Shown here: positions 47,335 through 57,092 of the stretch, one piece after another
Numbering within the stretch: position 1 is the stretch's first letter
Layout of the letters: each line of letters starts with the position of its first letter
Assembly: GCF_004328665.1 (NCBI RefSeq)
Contig: NZ_CP019770.1
Coordinates: 2,728,001 to 2,792,000 of the forward strand
DNA: 64,000 nt
Direction of reading: 5' to 3'
Source: Pseudoalteromonas sp. DL-6
GTDB lineage: Bacteria; Pseudomonadota; Gammaproteobacteria; Enterobacterales; Alteromonadaceae
Position numbers and translations under genes: made by a program
The notes under the pieces: generated by a model
Seen by the model: only the letters and a program-made list of their open reading frames with translations
Told to the model about the DNA's origin: nothing
The model's database searches: none

Positions 47335-48069
47335 ATGCGAGTGCCTCATATTTATCAATCATCTGCGATTGCTGTTAATACCCCTTTAAGCCTTGACGAT
47401 GATGCTGCAGGGCACATAGGTCGAGTGTTGCGCATGAAAGTGGGCGAACAGGTTTCTATTTTTAACGGTGAAGGCGGAGAATTCCTCAGTGAAATTATTG
47501 AGGTAAGTAAAAAGAGCGTGGTTGTTATGCCGCTTGAATTTAACTCTCATGACGTTGAATCACCATTAAAAATTCATTTAGGCCAGTGCGTATCTCGTGG
47601 TGATAAAATGGACTTTACCATTCAAAAGTCGGTTGAATTAGGGATCACTGAAATCACCCCTATTTTTAGCCAGCGCTGTGGCGTAAAACTAAGTGGCGAC
47701 CGCTTAGAAAAAAAACACCAGCAATGGCAAAAAATAGCGATTGCCGCAGCAGAGCAATCTGGGCGCAACTTTGTGCCAACAGTACACTCTCCCGTTGATT
47801 TAAAAAGCTGGCTTGAACAGCAAACAGCTGCCATTAAATTAACTTTGCATCCTCGCGCCGAACACAGTATTAAAACCATTACCATTCCCGATGACGGCGT
47901 ACGCTTTTTAGTAGGGCCGGAAGGCGGATTTACTGACGATGAAATAGCGCAAACAAAACAACAAGCGTTTGTAGATATTCGCTTAGGCCCGCGCGTTCTT
48001 CGCACAGAAACAGCGGCATTAACCGTTTTAAGCGCACTACAATTACAATTTGGCGATTTAGCTAATTGA
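47335..48069 (+). CDS. rsmE: RsmE 16S rRNA m3U1498 methyltransferase
   Basis: A 244-residue SPOUT methyltransferase. The N-terminal PUA-like domain (MRVPHIYQSSAIAV...) is followed by the knot with QKSVELGITEITPIFSQRCGVK (about 98-119), AAEQSGRNFVPTVH, FLVGPEGGFTDDEI (about 196-209) and LGPRVLRTETAALTVLSALQ. It is first of the conserved rsmE-gshB-yqgE-ruvX cluster. Confidence 0.94.
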   Translation: MRVPHIYQSSAIAVNTPLSLDDDAAGHIGRVLRMKVGEQVSIFNGEGGEFLSEIIEVSKKSVVVMPLEFNSHDVESPLKIHLGQCVSRGDKMDFTIQKSVELGITEITPIFSQRCGVKLSGDRLEKKHQQWQKIAIAAAEQSGRNFVPTVHSPVDLKSWLEQQTAAIKLTLHPRAEHSIKTITIPDDGVRFLVGPEGGFTDDEIAQTKQQAFVDIRLGPRVLRTETAALTVLSALQLQFGDLAN

Positions 48070-48135
48070 AATAACTAAAAGCACCCACATATCAAGGTTA
48101 CAGTTGTAAAAAACACATAAATTAAGGCACAGCGC

Positions 48136-49086
48136 ATGGCAATTAAGTTAGGTATTATTTCAGATCCTATTAGTGGGTTTAACATTAAAAAAGACACCGG
48201 TTTTGCAATGATGCTGCAAGCGCAAACCCGTGGCTACGAAATTTACTATATGGAAATGGATGATTTATCGCTGCGTAAAGGTAATGCCTACGCCACAGCG
48301 GCCAAAGCACAGGTTTTTGATAACACAGAAAAATGGTATCAGCTTGAAGAAAAAACCAGTATTGCGTTGGCTGATTTAGACGTTATTTTAATGCGTAAAG
48401 ATCCGCCTTTTGATACTGAATATATCTACGCAACCTATATTTTAGAACGTGCAGAGCAAGCCGGTACTTTAGTTATTAATAAGCCGCAGAGCTTGCGCGA
48501 CGCCAATGAAAAATTATTTACAGCTTGGTTTAGTGAGCACACACCTGATACATTAGTTACGCGCAGCCAAAAGCAAATCCGTGAATTTTTAGCCGAGCAT
48601 AAAGATATTATTTTAAAACCACTGGATGGCATGGGCGGTGCTTCTATTTTTAGAGTGAAAGCAGATGATGCCAATATTGGCGTAATATGCGAAACCTTAA
48701 CCGAGCATGGCAGTCGCTTTGCTATGGCGCAAAATTACATTGAAGAGATCACTCAAGGTGACAAGCGCGTATTGGTTGTTGATGGTGAAGTTATTCCTTA
48801 TTGCTTAGCGCGTATCCCACAAAACGGCGAAACGCGCGGTAACTTAGCCGCCGGCGGACGTGGTGAAGCACGGCCAATTAGTGAGTCAGATCTTAAAATT
48901 GCTCAAGCAGTTGCCCCTACATTGAAAGAAAAAGGCTTAATATTTGTTGGTTTAGATATTATTGGCGATAAGTTAACTGAAATTAACGTAACAGCCCCAA
49001 CCTGTGTTAAAGAAATTGAGGCCGCTTACGATATTTCTATTACTGGCATTTTATTTGACGCTATAGAGAGAAAACTTAGTAAATAA
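48136..49086 (+). CDS. gshB: Glutathione synthase
   Basis: A 316-residue ATP-grasp ligase joining gamma-glutamylcysteine and glycine. The start IKLGIISDPISGFNIKKDTGFAMMLQA, MRKDPPFDTEYIYATYILERAE (about 85-106), KPLDGMGGASIFR (about 160-172) and NLAAGGRGEARPIS are diagnostic, as is the C-terminal NVTAPTCVKEIE. It lies 66 bases after rsmE. Confidence 0.95.
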   Translation: MAIKLGIISDPISGFNIKKDTGFAMMLQAQTRGYEIYYMEMDDLSLRKGNAYATAAKAQVFDNTEKWYQLEEKTSIALADLDVILMRKDPPFDTEYIYATYILERAEQAGTLVINKPQSLRDANEKLFTAWFSEHTPDTLVTRSQKQIREFLAEHKDIILKPLDGMGGASIFRVKADDANIGVICETLTEHGSRFAMAQNYIEEITQGDKRVLVVDGEVIPYCLARIPQNGETRGNLAAGGRGEARPISESDLKIAQAVAPTLKEKGLIFVGLDIIGDKLTEINVTAPTCVKEIEAAYDISITGILFDAIERKLSK

Positions 49087-49214
49087 TATTAAAGCCATAC
49101 CAAACTTTGAGCGGTGGCGCTTCTATAATCACCGCTTAAAGTTGAATAAATTTTTAGTGTTAAAACATGGGACTATGCCATACTCAAGATTCAATAACTA
49201 AAAGGGTAAAAATT

Positions 49215-49772
49215 ATGCAGTCATTAGAAAATCACTTTTTAATCGCAATGCCATCAATGCAAGACCCTTTTTTTAAACGTGCTGTCACTTATATTTGTGA
49301 ACACAATGAAGAAGGCGCTATGGGACTTGTTATCAATCAACCGATTGATGTTACCGTAGGTGAATTACTCGATAAGATTGATATTGACAACGATAAGTCT
49401 CAACATGCTGCGCAAGTGACAGTGTATGCTGGTGGGCCAGTTAAAACTGATCGTGGTTTTGTGCTACATTCACCAAAACCTGGGTACTCGGCAAGCCAAA
49501 AGCTGAGCAGTGATATTATGATCACCACCTCAAAAGATGTGTTAGCCACGTTAACTACCGCCCAAGCACCCGAACAATTTATAATTACCTTAGGTTACTC
49601 TGGTTGGGAGCAAGGCCAATTAGAGCAAGAACTACTTGATAATAGTTGGCTAATTATAAAAGCCGACCCTAAAATAATTTTTGATACTCCCGTAGAAAAA
49701 CGCTGGGAAATGGCAGTTTCTATGCTTGGTTTTGATATTGGCCAACTAAGCCCAGAAGCTGGACATGCTTAG
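49215..49772 (+). CDS. yqgE: YqgE/AlgH family protein
   Basis: A 185-residue UPF0301 protein. LENHFLIAMPSMQDPFFKRAVTYICEHNEEGAMGLVINQP, VYAGGPVKTDRGFVLHS, LGYSGWEQGQLEQELLDNSW and the terminal AGHA are typical of the family; relatives influence alginate production in Pseudomonas, but the molecular role is unclear. ATG 49215 (AAGGG upstream) is chosen over a frame extension of 16 residues. The TAG stop is completed by the first base of the repeat element. Confidence 0.9.
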   Translation: MQSLENHFLIAMPSMQDPFFKRAVTYICEHNEEGAMGLVINQPIDVTVGELLDKIDIDNDKSQHAAQVTVYAGGPVKTDRGFVLHSPKPGYSASQKLSSDIMITTSKDVLATLTTAQAPEQFIITLGYSGWEQGQLEQELLDNSWLIIKADPKIIFDTPVEKRWEMAVSMLGFDIGQLSPEAGHA

Positions 49773-49871
49773 GGTCTGTTGACCTTTGCGGATTAAAATT
49801 TGTTCAAACTAGGGGCGGTTTAATCGCGGCGCGAAGTTTGTAACCTAGTGGGCTAAGTAAAAACAGACCCT
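49771..49871 (-). mobile_element. Deleted copy of the MITE-like repeat (101 bp)
   Basis: Copy 3 begins AGGGTCTGTTGACCTTTGCGGATTAA, then the CTAGGGGCGGTTTAATCGCGG palindrome arm, and jumps from the TAAGTAAAAA point to the outer ACAGACCCT, losing about 165 internal bases. It is flanked by TA on both sides. It lies between yqgE and ruvX and is probably transcribed through. Confidence 0.78.
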
Positions 49872-49890
49872 AATAACATAAAAGATAAAC

Positions 49891-50340
49891 ATGACTAAAA
49901 AAACTCTAAAACCGCAGGGTGAACGCACTGTAATGGGATTTGACTTTGGTACTAAGAGTATTGGTATTGCAATTGGTCAAGAATTGACAGGCAGCGCCAC
50001 CAGCTTAAAAGCGGTGAAAGCTCAAGATGGCATCCCTAATTGGGATGACATTGCTGTGCAGGTAAAAGAGTGGCAACCTGATTTAATGGTGGTTGGCCTA
50101 CCGCTTAATATGGATGGCACCTCACAAGAGGTTACATTTAAGGCTAAGAAGTTCGCCAACCGTTTGCATAACCATTACGGTATTGCGGTTCATACTCAAG
50201 ATGAGCGCCTCACGACCGCTGATGCTAAAGCACGATTGTTTGAACGTGGCGGTTATAAAAACTTAGGTAAAGGCAACGTAGATAATATGTCTGCGGTGAT
50301 CATTTTAGAGAGTTTTTTTGAAGCCAGTTATGGTGAATAA
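49891..50340 (+). CDS. ruvX: RuvX/YqgF Holliday-junction resolvase-like nuclease
   Basis: A 149-residue RNase H-fold protein. Motifs are [17 protein letters not shown] (about 14-30), [15 protein letters not shown] (about 70-84) and [14 protein letters not shown] (about 108-121). YqgF acts in 16S rRNA 5' processing and is an essential gene in E. coli. It normally follows yqgE directly; here the repeat element stands between them. A terminator follows. Confidence 0.93.
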   Translation: MTKKTLKPQGERTVMGFDFGTKSIGIAIGQELTGSATSLKAVKAQDGIPNWDDIAVQVKEWQPDLMVVGLPLNMDGTSQEVTFKAKKFANRLHNHYGIAVHTQDERLTTADAKARLFERGGYKNLGKGNVDNMSAVIILESFFEASYGE

Positions 50341-50351
50341 ATTGATTTAAC

Positions 50352-50379
50352 AAAAAAAGCGCCTTGGGCGCTTTTTTTT
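50352..50379 (+). terminator. Rho-independent terminator after ruvX
   Basis: AAAAAAAGCGCC, TTGG, GCGCTTTTTTTT, strong stem with an eight-base T-run. Confidence 0.88.
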
Positions 50380-50394
50380 ATGCGTGGATTTACA

Positions 50395-50550
50395 CTAGGG
50401 GCAATTTAATCGCTGAGCGAGCTTTGCAGCCTAGTGGGCTCGATAACTGCTCCTGCTTTATTCTACTGGCTTACATCCAGTAAGAATAAGTAAAAACCGA
50501 GCAAAGCTTGCGCCCTGCTCACGCACCTTTACTACATCCATGTAGGCAAA
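50395..50550 (-). repeat. Degraded, rearranged copy of the repeat element
   Basis: CTAGGGGCAATTTAATCGC and CCTAGTGGGCT come from the same arm as in the full copies, and AAAACCGAGCAAAGCTT through CATGTAGG matches the 47-nt segment found only in copy 4. About 45 other bases are inserted between them. Both terminal inverted repeats are gone. It fills the gap between ruvX and pilU. Confidence 0.65.
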
Positions 50551-50553
50551 AAA

Positions 50554-51690
50554 TTAGGTCATATTACCTTTATCATCAAGGCCATCAATGGTTACACCTT
50601 GTAAAAAGCCTGCTCCCTGCTGCTCGTTATTACGCAGTTTTATCATTAAGCGTAAATCATTTGGTGAGTCTGCATGATGCAGTGCATCGGCATAGTTAAT
50701 CCGTTGCTGTCTATATAGCTCAAATAAAGCTTGGTCGAAGGTCTGCATGCCCACTTCAGTTGATTTGGCCATAGTCTCTTTAATGCCACCAATATTGCCG
50801 TTTTTAATCAGCTCACTCACCATTGGCGTATTCAATAACACCTCAATAGCTGCAACGCGCCCTTCACCGTCAGAGGTCGGGATCAGCTGCTGGGCAATAA
50901 TAGCGCGTAAGTTTAATGCTAAGTCATATTTAAGCTTGTCGTGCTTTTCTTTTGGCACTAAGTGCATAATACGGTCAATCGCTTGGTTAGCATTATTAGC
51001 GTGCAAAGTGGCAACACATAAGTGACCAGTTTCGGCAAAGCTTAACGCATATTCCATGGTTTCTTGCGAACGAATCTCACCAATTAAAATAACATCTGGC
51101 GCTTGGCGTAAAGAGCTTTTTAGTGCTGACTCAAAGCTTTCTGTATCTAAGCCCACTTCACGTTGGGTAATAATACTTTTTTGGTGCTCATGCACAAATT
51201 CGATTGGATCTTCTATGGTTAGAATATGCCCGCGCTGATGGCGATTTCTATAACCAACCAGTGCCGCCAGTGATGTTGATTTACCGGTTCCCGTACCACC
51301 TACAAATAATACCAGGCCTCGCTTTGACATAATGACATCGGTTAGTGCCGAGGGTAACCCCAGCTCTTTTACATCGGGTATTTTGGTCACAATCCGGCGA
51401 ATAACCATCCCCGCTCTATCACGTTGCCAAAATGCCGAAATACGAAAGCGCCCTTCGCTGGTCGCAATCGCAAAGTTACACTCTTTAGTGTTATGAAACT
51501 CAGCTTTTTGTTTTTCACTCATTGCCGACTCAACCAACGCCAGCGCTTGCTCATCGGTTAGTTTGTCATCATTAAGAGGGGTGAGCTCGCCATTAATTTT
51601 GGCGCTAATAGGCAGCTGGCTTGATACAAATAGATCAGAGCCTTTTTTGTCGATCATTATTTGTAAAAAATGATTCAAAGATAAAGTCAT
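50554..51690 (-). CDS. pilU: PilU twitching-motility ATPase
   Basis: A 378-residue PilT-family ATPase. Walker A GGTGTGKSTSL is near 131-141, then ILTIEDPIEFVHEHQKSIITQREVG, LRQAPDVILIGEIRSQETMEYALSFAETGHL and a longer C-terminus than PilT (LMIKLRNNEQQGAG). PilU assists PilT in retracting type IV pili. It follows pilT by nine bases in a pilTU operon. Confidence 0.93.
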   Translation of the reverse strand: MTLSLNHFLQIMIDKKGSDLFVSSQLPISAKINGELTPLNDDKLTDEQALALVESAMSEKQKAEFHNTKECNFAIATSEGRFRISAFWQRDRAGMVIRRIVTKIPDVKELGLPSALTDVIMSKRGLVLFVGGTGTGKSTSLAALVGYRNRHQRGHILTIEDPIEFVHEHQKSIITQREVGLDTESFESALKSSLRQAPDVILIGEIRSQETMEYALSFAETGHLCVATLHANNANQAIDRIMHLVPKEKHDKLKYDLALNLRAIIAQQLIPTSDGEGRVAAIEVLLNTPMVSELIKNGNIGGIKETMAKSTEVGMQTFDQALFELYRQQRINYADALHHADSPNDLRLMIKLRNNEQQGAGFLQGVTIDGLDDKGNMT

Positions 51691-51699
51691 AATAATTCC

Positions 51700-52740
51700 T
51701 TAAGCGCTAAACTGCGTCTTATCTTGCGCTTTTGCATGCGCCGCAATATGAGTGATGATGCCACGGTTAACAAGGTTTGTTAAACATTGATCCATAGTTT
51801 GCATGCCCTGCGACGCACCGGTTTGAATTGATGAGTACATTTGAGCAATTTTATCTTCACGAATTAAGTTACGAATAGCAGGCGTTGCCAACATGATTTC
51901 GTGTGCAGCCACTCGCCCTCCACCGACCTTCTTGATCAGTGTTTGTGAGATAACCGCACGCAATGATTCTGAGAGCATAGAGCGGATCATGTCTTTTTCT
52001 TCACCTGGGAATACGTCAATGATACGGTCAATGGTTTTAGGTGCCGAGGTGGTATGCAAAGTGCCAAACACTAAGTGACCAGTTTCAGCGGCAGTCATAG
52101 CAAGGCGAATAGTTTCTAAATCTCGTAATTCACCGACCAAAATAACATCGGGATCTTCACGCAACGCACTTCGCAGGGCGTTAGAAAAACTATGTGTATC
52201 GCGGTGAACTTCACGCTGGTTAATTAAGCTGAGTTTATTGTCGTGCACAAATTCGATAGGATCTTCAATGGTCAGTACATGATGATGTTTAGTTTGATTT
52301 ATATAATCAACCATGGCTGCAAGTGTAGTCGACTTACCTGAACCCGTAGGACCCGTGACTAATACCAGACCTCGTGGATTATCTGAAATTTGTTTGAATA
52401 TTTCCGGCGCGCCCAAATCTTCAAGTGTCAGTACGTCACTAGGTATGGTACGGAATACGGCAGCAGGACCACGATTAGAGTTAAAGGCATTTACACGAAA
52501 ACGTGCTAAATTAGGGACTTCAAAAGAAAAATCCACTTCGAGATTTTGCTCATAGTCCTTACGCTGGTTATCGTTCATAATGTCATAAACCAGACTGCTG
52601 ACTTCTTTATCTCCAAGTGCTGGTATATTAATACGTCGCACATCACCATCAACACGTATCATAGGTGACACCCCTGATGATAAGTGCAAATCTGATGCTT
52701 TATGTTGCACACTAAATGCCAATAATTCGGTGATATCCAT
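51700..52740 (-). CDS. pilT: PilT type IV pilus retraction ATPase
   Basis: A 346-residue hexameric ATPase powering pilus retraction. Walker A GPTGSGKST is at 130-138, then LTIEDPIEFVH, LREDPDVILVGELRDLETIRLAMTAAETGHL and the PilT hallmark AIRNLIRE (about 286-293). Its start codon lies 29 bases from the divergent yggS start, leaving almost no intergenic promoter space. Confidence 0.95.
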   Translation of the reverse strand: MDITELLAFSVQHKASDLHLSSGVSPMIRVDGDVRRINIPALGDKEVSSLVYDIMNDNQRKDYEQNLEVDFSFEVPNLARFRVNAFNSNRGPAAVFRTIPSDVLTLEDLGAPEIFKQISDNPRGLVLVTGPTGSGKSTTLAAMVDYINQTKHHHVLTIEDPIEFVHDNKLSLINQREVHRDTHSFSNALRSALREDPDVILVGELRDLETIRLAMTAAETGHLVFGTLHTTSAPKTIDRIIDVFPGEEKDMIRSMLSESLRAVISQTLIKKVGGGRVAAHEIMLATPAIRNLIREDKIAQMYSSIQTGASQGMQTMDQCLTNLVNRGIITHIAAHAKAQDKTQFSA

Positions 52741-52769
52741 TTATGACTCCACAACTAACTGATAAATAT

Positions 52770-53456
52770 ATGGTTACAATAGCAGAACGACTCACATCCG
52801 CCTACGCTAGAATTGCAGAGGCAGCGCAAAATGCGCAGCGTAACAGTAACGACATTACGTTACTTGCAGTATCTAAAACCAAACCCGTCTCTGATATTAT
52901 GGCAGCTTATGAGCAAGGGCAACGCCAATTTGGTGAATCTTATGTTCAAGAAGCTGTAGATAAAATAGCGCAACTAGGCACATTTAGCGATATTGTTTGG
53001 CATTTCATTGGCCCCATTCAGTCAAATAAGAGCGCCTTAGTGGCTAACCACTTTGACTGGGTGCAAAGTGTTGATAGGCTCAAAATAGCAAAACGCTTAA
53101 ATGCTCAGCGTCCACAGGAACTACCCGCACTTAATGTGCTAATACAAGTTAATATTAGCGCAGAAGAAGCAAAGTCGGGCTGTGCAGTAGAAGAAATTGA
53201 CCAATTAGCACAATTTATAAGTCAATGCTCGCAATTAAAACTGCGCGGACTAATGGCTATTCCTGCAAAAAGTGACGATGAAAACACGCAAACTCAATAT
53301 TTTGAGCAATTACAAACTTGCTTTGATAAACTACAGACCCAATATCCTCATATAGATACGTTGTCGATGGGGATGAGTAACGATGTAGAAGCTGCCATAG
53401 CGGCAGGTTCAACCATGGTGAGGATCGGCACAGATATTTTTGGAACACGAACTTAA
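52770..53456 (+). CDS. yggS: YggS/PLPBP pyridoxal phosphate homeostasis protein
   Basis: A 228-residue PLP-binding TIM-barrel protein. K36 (LLAVSKTKP) holds PLP, at the same number as in E. coli YggS. GQRQFGESYVQEAVDKI, WHFIGPIQSNKS and LSMGMSNDVEAAIAAGSTMVRIGTDIFG are typical. ATG 52770 is chosen because it reproduces the family N-terminus; an earlier ATG at 52743 would nearly abut pilT. It leads yggS-proC-yggT. Confidence 0.92.
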   Translation: MVTIAERLTSAYARIAEAAQNAQRNSNDITLLAVSKTKPVSDIMAAYEQGQRQFGESYVQEAVDKIAQLGTFSDIVWHFIGPIQSNKSALVANHFDWVQSVDRLKIAKRLNAQRPQELPALNVLIQVNISAEEAKSGCAVEEIDQLAQFISQCSQLKLRGLMAIPAKSDDENTQTQYFEQLQTCFDKLQTQYPHIDTLSMGMSNDVEAAIAAGSTMVRIGTDIFGTRT

Positions 53457-53473
53457 AAGGTGATAACAGACAT

Positions 53474-54295
53474 ATGTCAGATAAAAAAATCGCATTTATA
53501 GGCACAGGTAATATGAGCTACGCCATCATTGGTGGCATGGTAAAAAACGGCTTTAACGCAAACAATATTATTGCGACTAACCGCAACCAAGAAAAACTAG
53601 CTAAGGTAGCCGCGGATTTCAAAGTGCAAACCACCAGTGACAATAACGAAGCTATGCGCGATGCAGATGTCATTGTTCTGTCTGTTAAACCACAAATGAT
53701 GGGCGACTTATGCCAATCATTTCAAGATTCAGGCATCGACTTTAGTGATAAATTATTTATCTCAGTTGCTGCGGGCCTAACCGTTAAACGCTTACGTGAA
53801 ATGCTTGGCCAAGATGTGAAAATGGTGCGTTGTATGCCAAATACACCGTCGTTACTTGGCCGTGGCGTATCGGGCTTGTATGGCGCTGGCGAAACGCAAA
53901 GCGAACATGAATTTGTACAACAAGTATTTGAGTGTACCGGCATTGTAGTATGGGTAGAGCAAGAGTCACAAATAAATGACGTGATTGCTGTTACCGGCTC
54001 TTCGCCAGCTTACTTTTTCTTATTTATGGAAGCGATTGAAGAAAAAGCGAAAGCATTGGGCTTTAATGATGAAGACGCGCGTCGCTTAGTACAGCAAACA
54101 GCGCTAGGCGCAGCTGAAATGGCACTTAGCCAACCAGATATTAGCATTTCGCAACTGCGCGCCAATGTAACCTCAAAAGGCGGTACCACGCATGCAGCTG
54201 TTGAGCATTTAAAAGCGCAAGGTTTAACCCAAACTGTGGGTGATGCAATGGATGCGTGTATTGCGCGTGCAGTGCAAATGGAACAAGAACTTTAA
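53474..54295 (+). CDS. proC: Pyrroline-5-carboxylate reductase
   Basis: A 273-residue NAD(P)H-dependent reductase completing proline synthesis. The dinucleotide-binding FIGTGNMSYAIIGG (about 8-21) and the C-terminal signature VTSKGGTTHAAVEHL (about 232-246) are intact, and VRCMPNTPSLLGRGVSGLY is typical. It lies 17 bases after yggS, with AAAGGTG upstream. Confidence 0.95.
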   Translation: MSDKKIAFIGTGNMSYAIIGGMVKNGFNANNIIATNRNQEKLAKVAADFKVQTTSDNNEAMRDADVIVLSVKPQMMGDLCQSFQDSGIDFSDKLFISVAAGLTVKRLREMLGQDVKMVRCMPNTPSLLGRGVSGLYGAGETQSEHEFVQQVFECTGIVVWVEQESQINDVIAVTGSSPAYFFLFMEAIEEKAKALGFNDEDARRLVQQTALGAAEMALSQPDISISQLRANVTSKGGTTHAAVEHLKAQGLTQTVGDAMDACIARAVQMEQEL

Positions 54296-54321
54296 AACCA
54301 TTTTTTATTGAAGGTTATACT

Positions 54322-54855
54322 ATGAATGCCATGCAATTTTTAATTAGCACCTTGTTTGATCTATTTTTAATGGTGGTACTACTGCGTTTTTGGCTACAGT
54401 GGGCAAAAGCCGACTTTTACAACCCGATGAGCCAATTTGTGGTCAAAGCCACTTCGTTTGCAGTTAATCCACTGCGAAAAATCATTCCAGGGCTGGGCGG
54501 GCTTGATTTAGCCTCTTTGTTACTGGCATTTATAGTAGCGGCTGCAAAAATAAGTACATTAATGTGGCTTATTTATAGCTCTTGGGCTATTCAACCTGTA
54601 CTTATACAGGCGCTAATAACTGTTTTAAAAGAAGGTTTAAATTTAGTCTTTTGGGTGTTAATCATCCGCGCTATTTTAAGCTGGGTAAGCCAAGGCTATA
54701 ACCCAATTGAAGCGGTATTCCATCAGCTAACTGAGCCAATGTTAAAGCCAATCCGTAAAATTTTACCGCCATTGGGGGGATTAGATTTATCGGTATTGGT
54801 ACTGATTATCGGCATTCAGTTTTTACAAATGCTGCTAATGGACCTTTTAGCTTAA
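54322..54855 (+). CDS. yggT: YggT family membrane protein
   Basis: A 177-residue inner-membrane protein with two YGGT modules, each a hydrophobic helix plus the NP..PLRKIIPGLGGLDLASLLL pattern (about 50-75) and its repeat EPMLKPIRKILPPLGGLDLSVLVL (about 137-160). Relatives are linked to osmotic tolerance and cell-envelope function. AAGG precedes ATG 54322 at good spacing. A terminator follows. Confidence 0.88.
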   Translation: MNAMQFLISTLFDLFLMVVLLRFWLQWAKADFYNPMSQFVVKATSFAVNPLRKIIPGLGGLDLASLLLAFIVAAAKISTLMWLIYSSWAIQPVLIQALITVLKEGLNLVFWVLIIRAILSWVSQGYNPIEAVFHQLTEPMLKPIRKILPPLGGLDLSVLVLIIGIQFLQMLLMDLLA

Positions 54856-54867
54856 GCATAACGTAAT

Positions 54868-54894
54868 ATAAAAGAGGCCTAGCGCCTCTTTTTT
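54868..54894 (+). terminator. Rho-independent terminator after yggT
   Basis: AAAGAGGC, CTAGC, GCCTCTTTTTT, closing the yggS-proC-yggT transcript. Confidence 0.83.
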
Positions 54895-54913
54895 ATATAT
54901 TCAGGAGTTAACC

Positions 54914-55357
54914 ATGCAACGTTTAATCAAGTTTTGTTTTATTGCTTGTCTCGCTTTAGCATTTAATGCACACAGCGCTCAAGAACAAGGCGCCCAATAC
55001 AAAGAACTAGGCCCTTGGCAAGTTCATTACATAGCCTTTCCATCAACGTTTATTCAACCACAAATAGCTAAAGCCTATGACCTTGAGCGTAGTGGCTATA
55101 AAGGCATTGTTAATATTTCAATATTAAAAAATAATGCAGATAAAGCCGCTCAAAAAGCAACATTACAAGGTACCGCTAAAAACTTATTAGGTAACAAGCA
55201 AACCCTTAACTTTAAAGAAGTCGTTGAAGGCGATTCAATTTATTACCTAGCACAAGTAGATTACACCAACGAAGAGATTTTACGTTTTGAAATTGAAATC
55301 CAACAAGGTAATCAGTTTCAAACATTAAAGTTTAAGCAAAAATTTTACGTAGATTAA
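54914..55357 (+). CDS. DUF4426 exported protein
   Basis: A 147-residue protein with a signal peptide (cleavage near HSA-Q, about 22). The mature part runs [43 protein letters not shown], the DUF4426 pattern, and ends in [11 protein letters not shown]. Probably periplasmic; function unknown. It is next to rdgB in vibrios and alteromonads too, only two bases before rdgB here. Confidence 0.82.
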   Translation: MQRLIKFCFIACLALAFNAHSAQEQGAQYKELGPWQVHYIAFPSTFIQPQIAKAYDLERSGYKGIVNISILKNNADKAAQKATLQGTAKNLLGNKQTLNFKEVVEGDSIYYLAQVDYTNEEILRFEIEIQQGNQFQTLKFKQKFYVD

Positions 55358-55359
55358 AT

Positions 55360-55959
55360 ATGACCAACACCTTAGTTCTTGCAACCGGCAACCCCGGAAA
55401 AGTGAATGAGCTGGCTAACATGCTCAGCTCACTTAATATTAATGTTGTACCGCAAAGCGACTTTAATGTCAGTGACGTAGACGAAACAGGCACCACGTTT
55501 GTAGAAAACGCGATAATTAAAGCGCGTCATGCGGCTAAAATTACCGGACTGCCTGCTATTGCAGATGATTCAGGCTTAGAAGTTGATGGCCTGAATGGCG
55601 CACCCGGTGTTTACTCTGCTCGTTTTGCAGGAAATAGCGCAAGCGATCAAGATAATATCGATAAATTACTGGCTGATTTAGGCAACAACCCTAATCGCAG
55701 CGCTCGCTTTTGGTGTGTGTTGGTACTAATGCGTCATGCCGACGACCCTACTCCACTTATTTGCAGTGCTAGCTGGGAGGGCGAAATTACCCTTAGCCAA
55801 CACGGTAAAGGTGGCTTTGGTTACGATCCTATCTTTTTTGTACCATCAGAAAATTGTACCAGTGCAGAGCTTACAAAAGAGCAGAAGAATGCACTAAGTC
55901 ACCGTGGGCAAGCACTTAATAAATTACTACAAGAGTTACAACACAAAGGCGGCCTGTGA
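55360..55959 (+). CDS. rdgB: RdgB XTP/dITP pyrophosphatase
   Basis: A 199-residue HAM1-family house-cleaning enzyme removing dITP, XTP and ITP. The N-terminal [12 protein letters not shown] (about 6-17), [24 protein letters not shown] (about 68-91) and [14 protein letters not shown] (about 148-161) are intact. It overlaps hemW by four bases, as in E. coli. Confidence 0.95.
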   Translation: MTNTLVLATGNPGKVNELANMLSSLNINVVPQSDFNVSDVDETGTTFVENAIIKARHAAKITGLPAIADDSGLEVDGLNGAPGVYSARFAGNSASDQDNIDKLLADLGNNPNRSARFWCVLVLMRHADDPTPLICSASWEGEITLSQHGKGGFGYDPIFFVPSENCTSAELTKEQKNALSHRGQALNKLLQELQHKGGL

Positions 55960-57092
55960 ACCTTCCTCCACTGAGTTTATATGTGCACGTGCCTTGGTGC
56001 GTGCAAAAATGCCCTTACTGCGACTTTAATAGCCACGGGCAAAAAGGTGACATCCCTGAAGCTGAATATGTACAGCACTTAATTGACGATTTAAAAGCTG
56101 ATTTACACTTAGTACAAGGGCGAAAAATTCACAGCATTTTTATTGGCGGCGGCACGCCAAGCCTATTAACCGGCGCGGCATACACCCGTTTACTCAATGA
56201 AGTAGATAGCCTCATAGGCCTAGCCGATAACTGTGAAATAACCCTTGAAGCAAACCCCGGCACAGTCGAAACTGGCCGTTTTAAAGATTATGTAAAAGCA
56301 GGGATTAACCGTATCTCTATTGGCGTGCAAAGCATGCAAAATGATAAGTTAAAAGCCTTAGGCCGAATTCATGGTGCCGATGAGGCCTGTTATGCAGCAC
56401 AACAAGCTAGTGAAGCAGGGTTGAATAGCTTTAACCTTGATTTAATGCATGGCTTACCAGGGCAATCCCTCAATGACGCACTAAGTGATTTAAAACAAAT
56501 TATTGCCCTGAGCCCACCACATATTTCTTGGTATCAGCTCACCATTGAGCCTAATACGCAATTTGCTTCAAAACCGCCCACGTTGCCACAAGATGAAACC
56601 TTATGGGATATTCAAGAACAAGGCCAAGCATTATTAGCACAAGCAGGCTATCAGCAATACGAAATATCAGGATATGCAAAACCGGGCTTTCAATGCCAAC
56701 ATAACTTGAATTATTGGCGGTTTGGCGATTATCTTGGTATTGGCTGTGGCGCCCATGGTAAGGTTACTGATTCGAAAACGGGGGTGATAACACGCACTGA
56801 AAAGGTTAAACACCCACGGGGCTACATGGACATTATTAAGCCCTACTTATACAAAAGCTGGCAAGTAGAACAAGACGACTTAGCGTTTGAGTTTTTTATG
56901 AATCGCTTTCGTTTAACAGAGCCATGTCCGATTGAAGACTACAGTGCACTGACTAATCAGCCATTACAAAGCCAACAAGCGGCTTTAAATAAAGCTATTA
57001 ACACAGGTTTATTAATAGAAAAAGACGGCCATTGGCAAGTAAGCCTTAAAGGCCATCGCTTTTTAAATGACCTGCTAGAATTGTTCGTATAA
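55956..57092 (+). CDS. hemW: HemW radical SAM heme chaperone
   Basis: A 378-residue radical SAM protein binding heme and delivering it to apo-enzymes; formerly labelled anaerobic coproporphyrinogen oxidase. The cluster cysteines are C15, C19 and C22 ([13 protein letters not shown]), without the additional residues of true HemN. GGGTPSLL is near 67-74 and the C-terminal HemN-type domain (about 300-370) is present. Confidence 0.93.
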   Translation: MNLPPLSLYVHVPWCVQKCPYCDFNSHGQKGDIPEAEYVQHLIDDLKADLHLVQGRKIHSIFIGGGTPSLLTGAAYTRLLNEVDSLIGLADNCEITLEANPGTVETGRFKDYVKAGINRISIGVQSMQNDKLKALGRIHGADEACYAAQQASEAGLNSFNLDLMHGLPGQSLNDALSDLKQIIALSPPHISWYQLTIEPNTQFASKPPTLPQDETLWDIQEQGQALLAQAGYQQYEISGYAKPGFQCQHNLNYWRFGDYLGIGCGAHGKVTDSKTGVITRTEKVKHPRGYMDIIKPYLYKSWQVEQDDLAFEFFMNRFRLTEPCPIEDYSALTNQPLQSQQAALNKAINTGLLIEKDGHWQVSLKGHRFLNDLLELFV

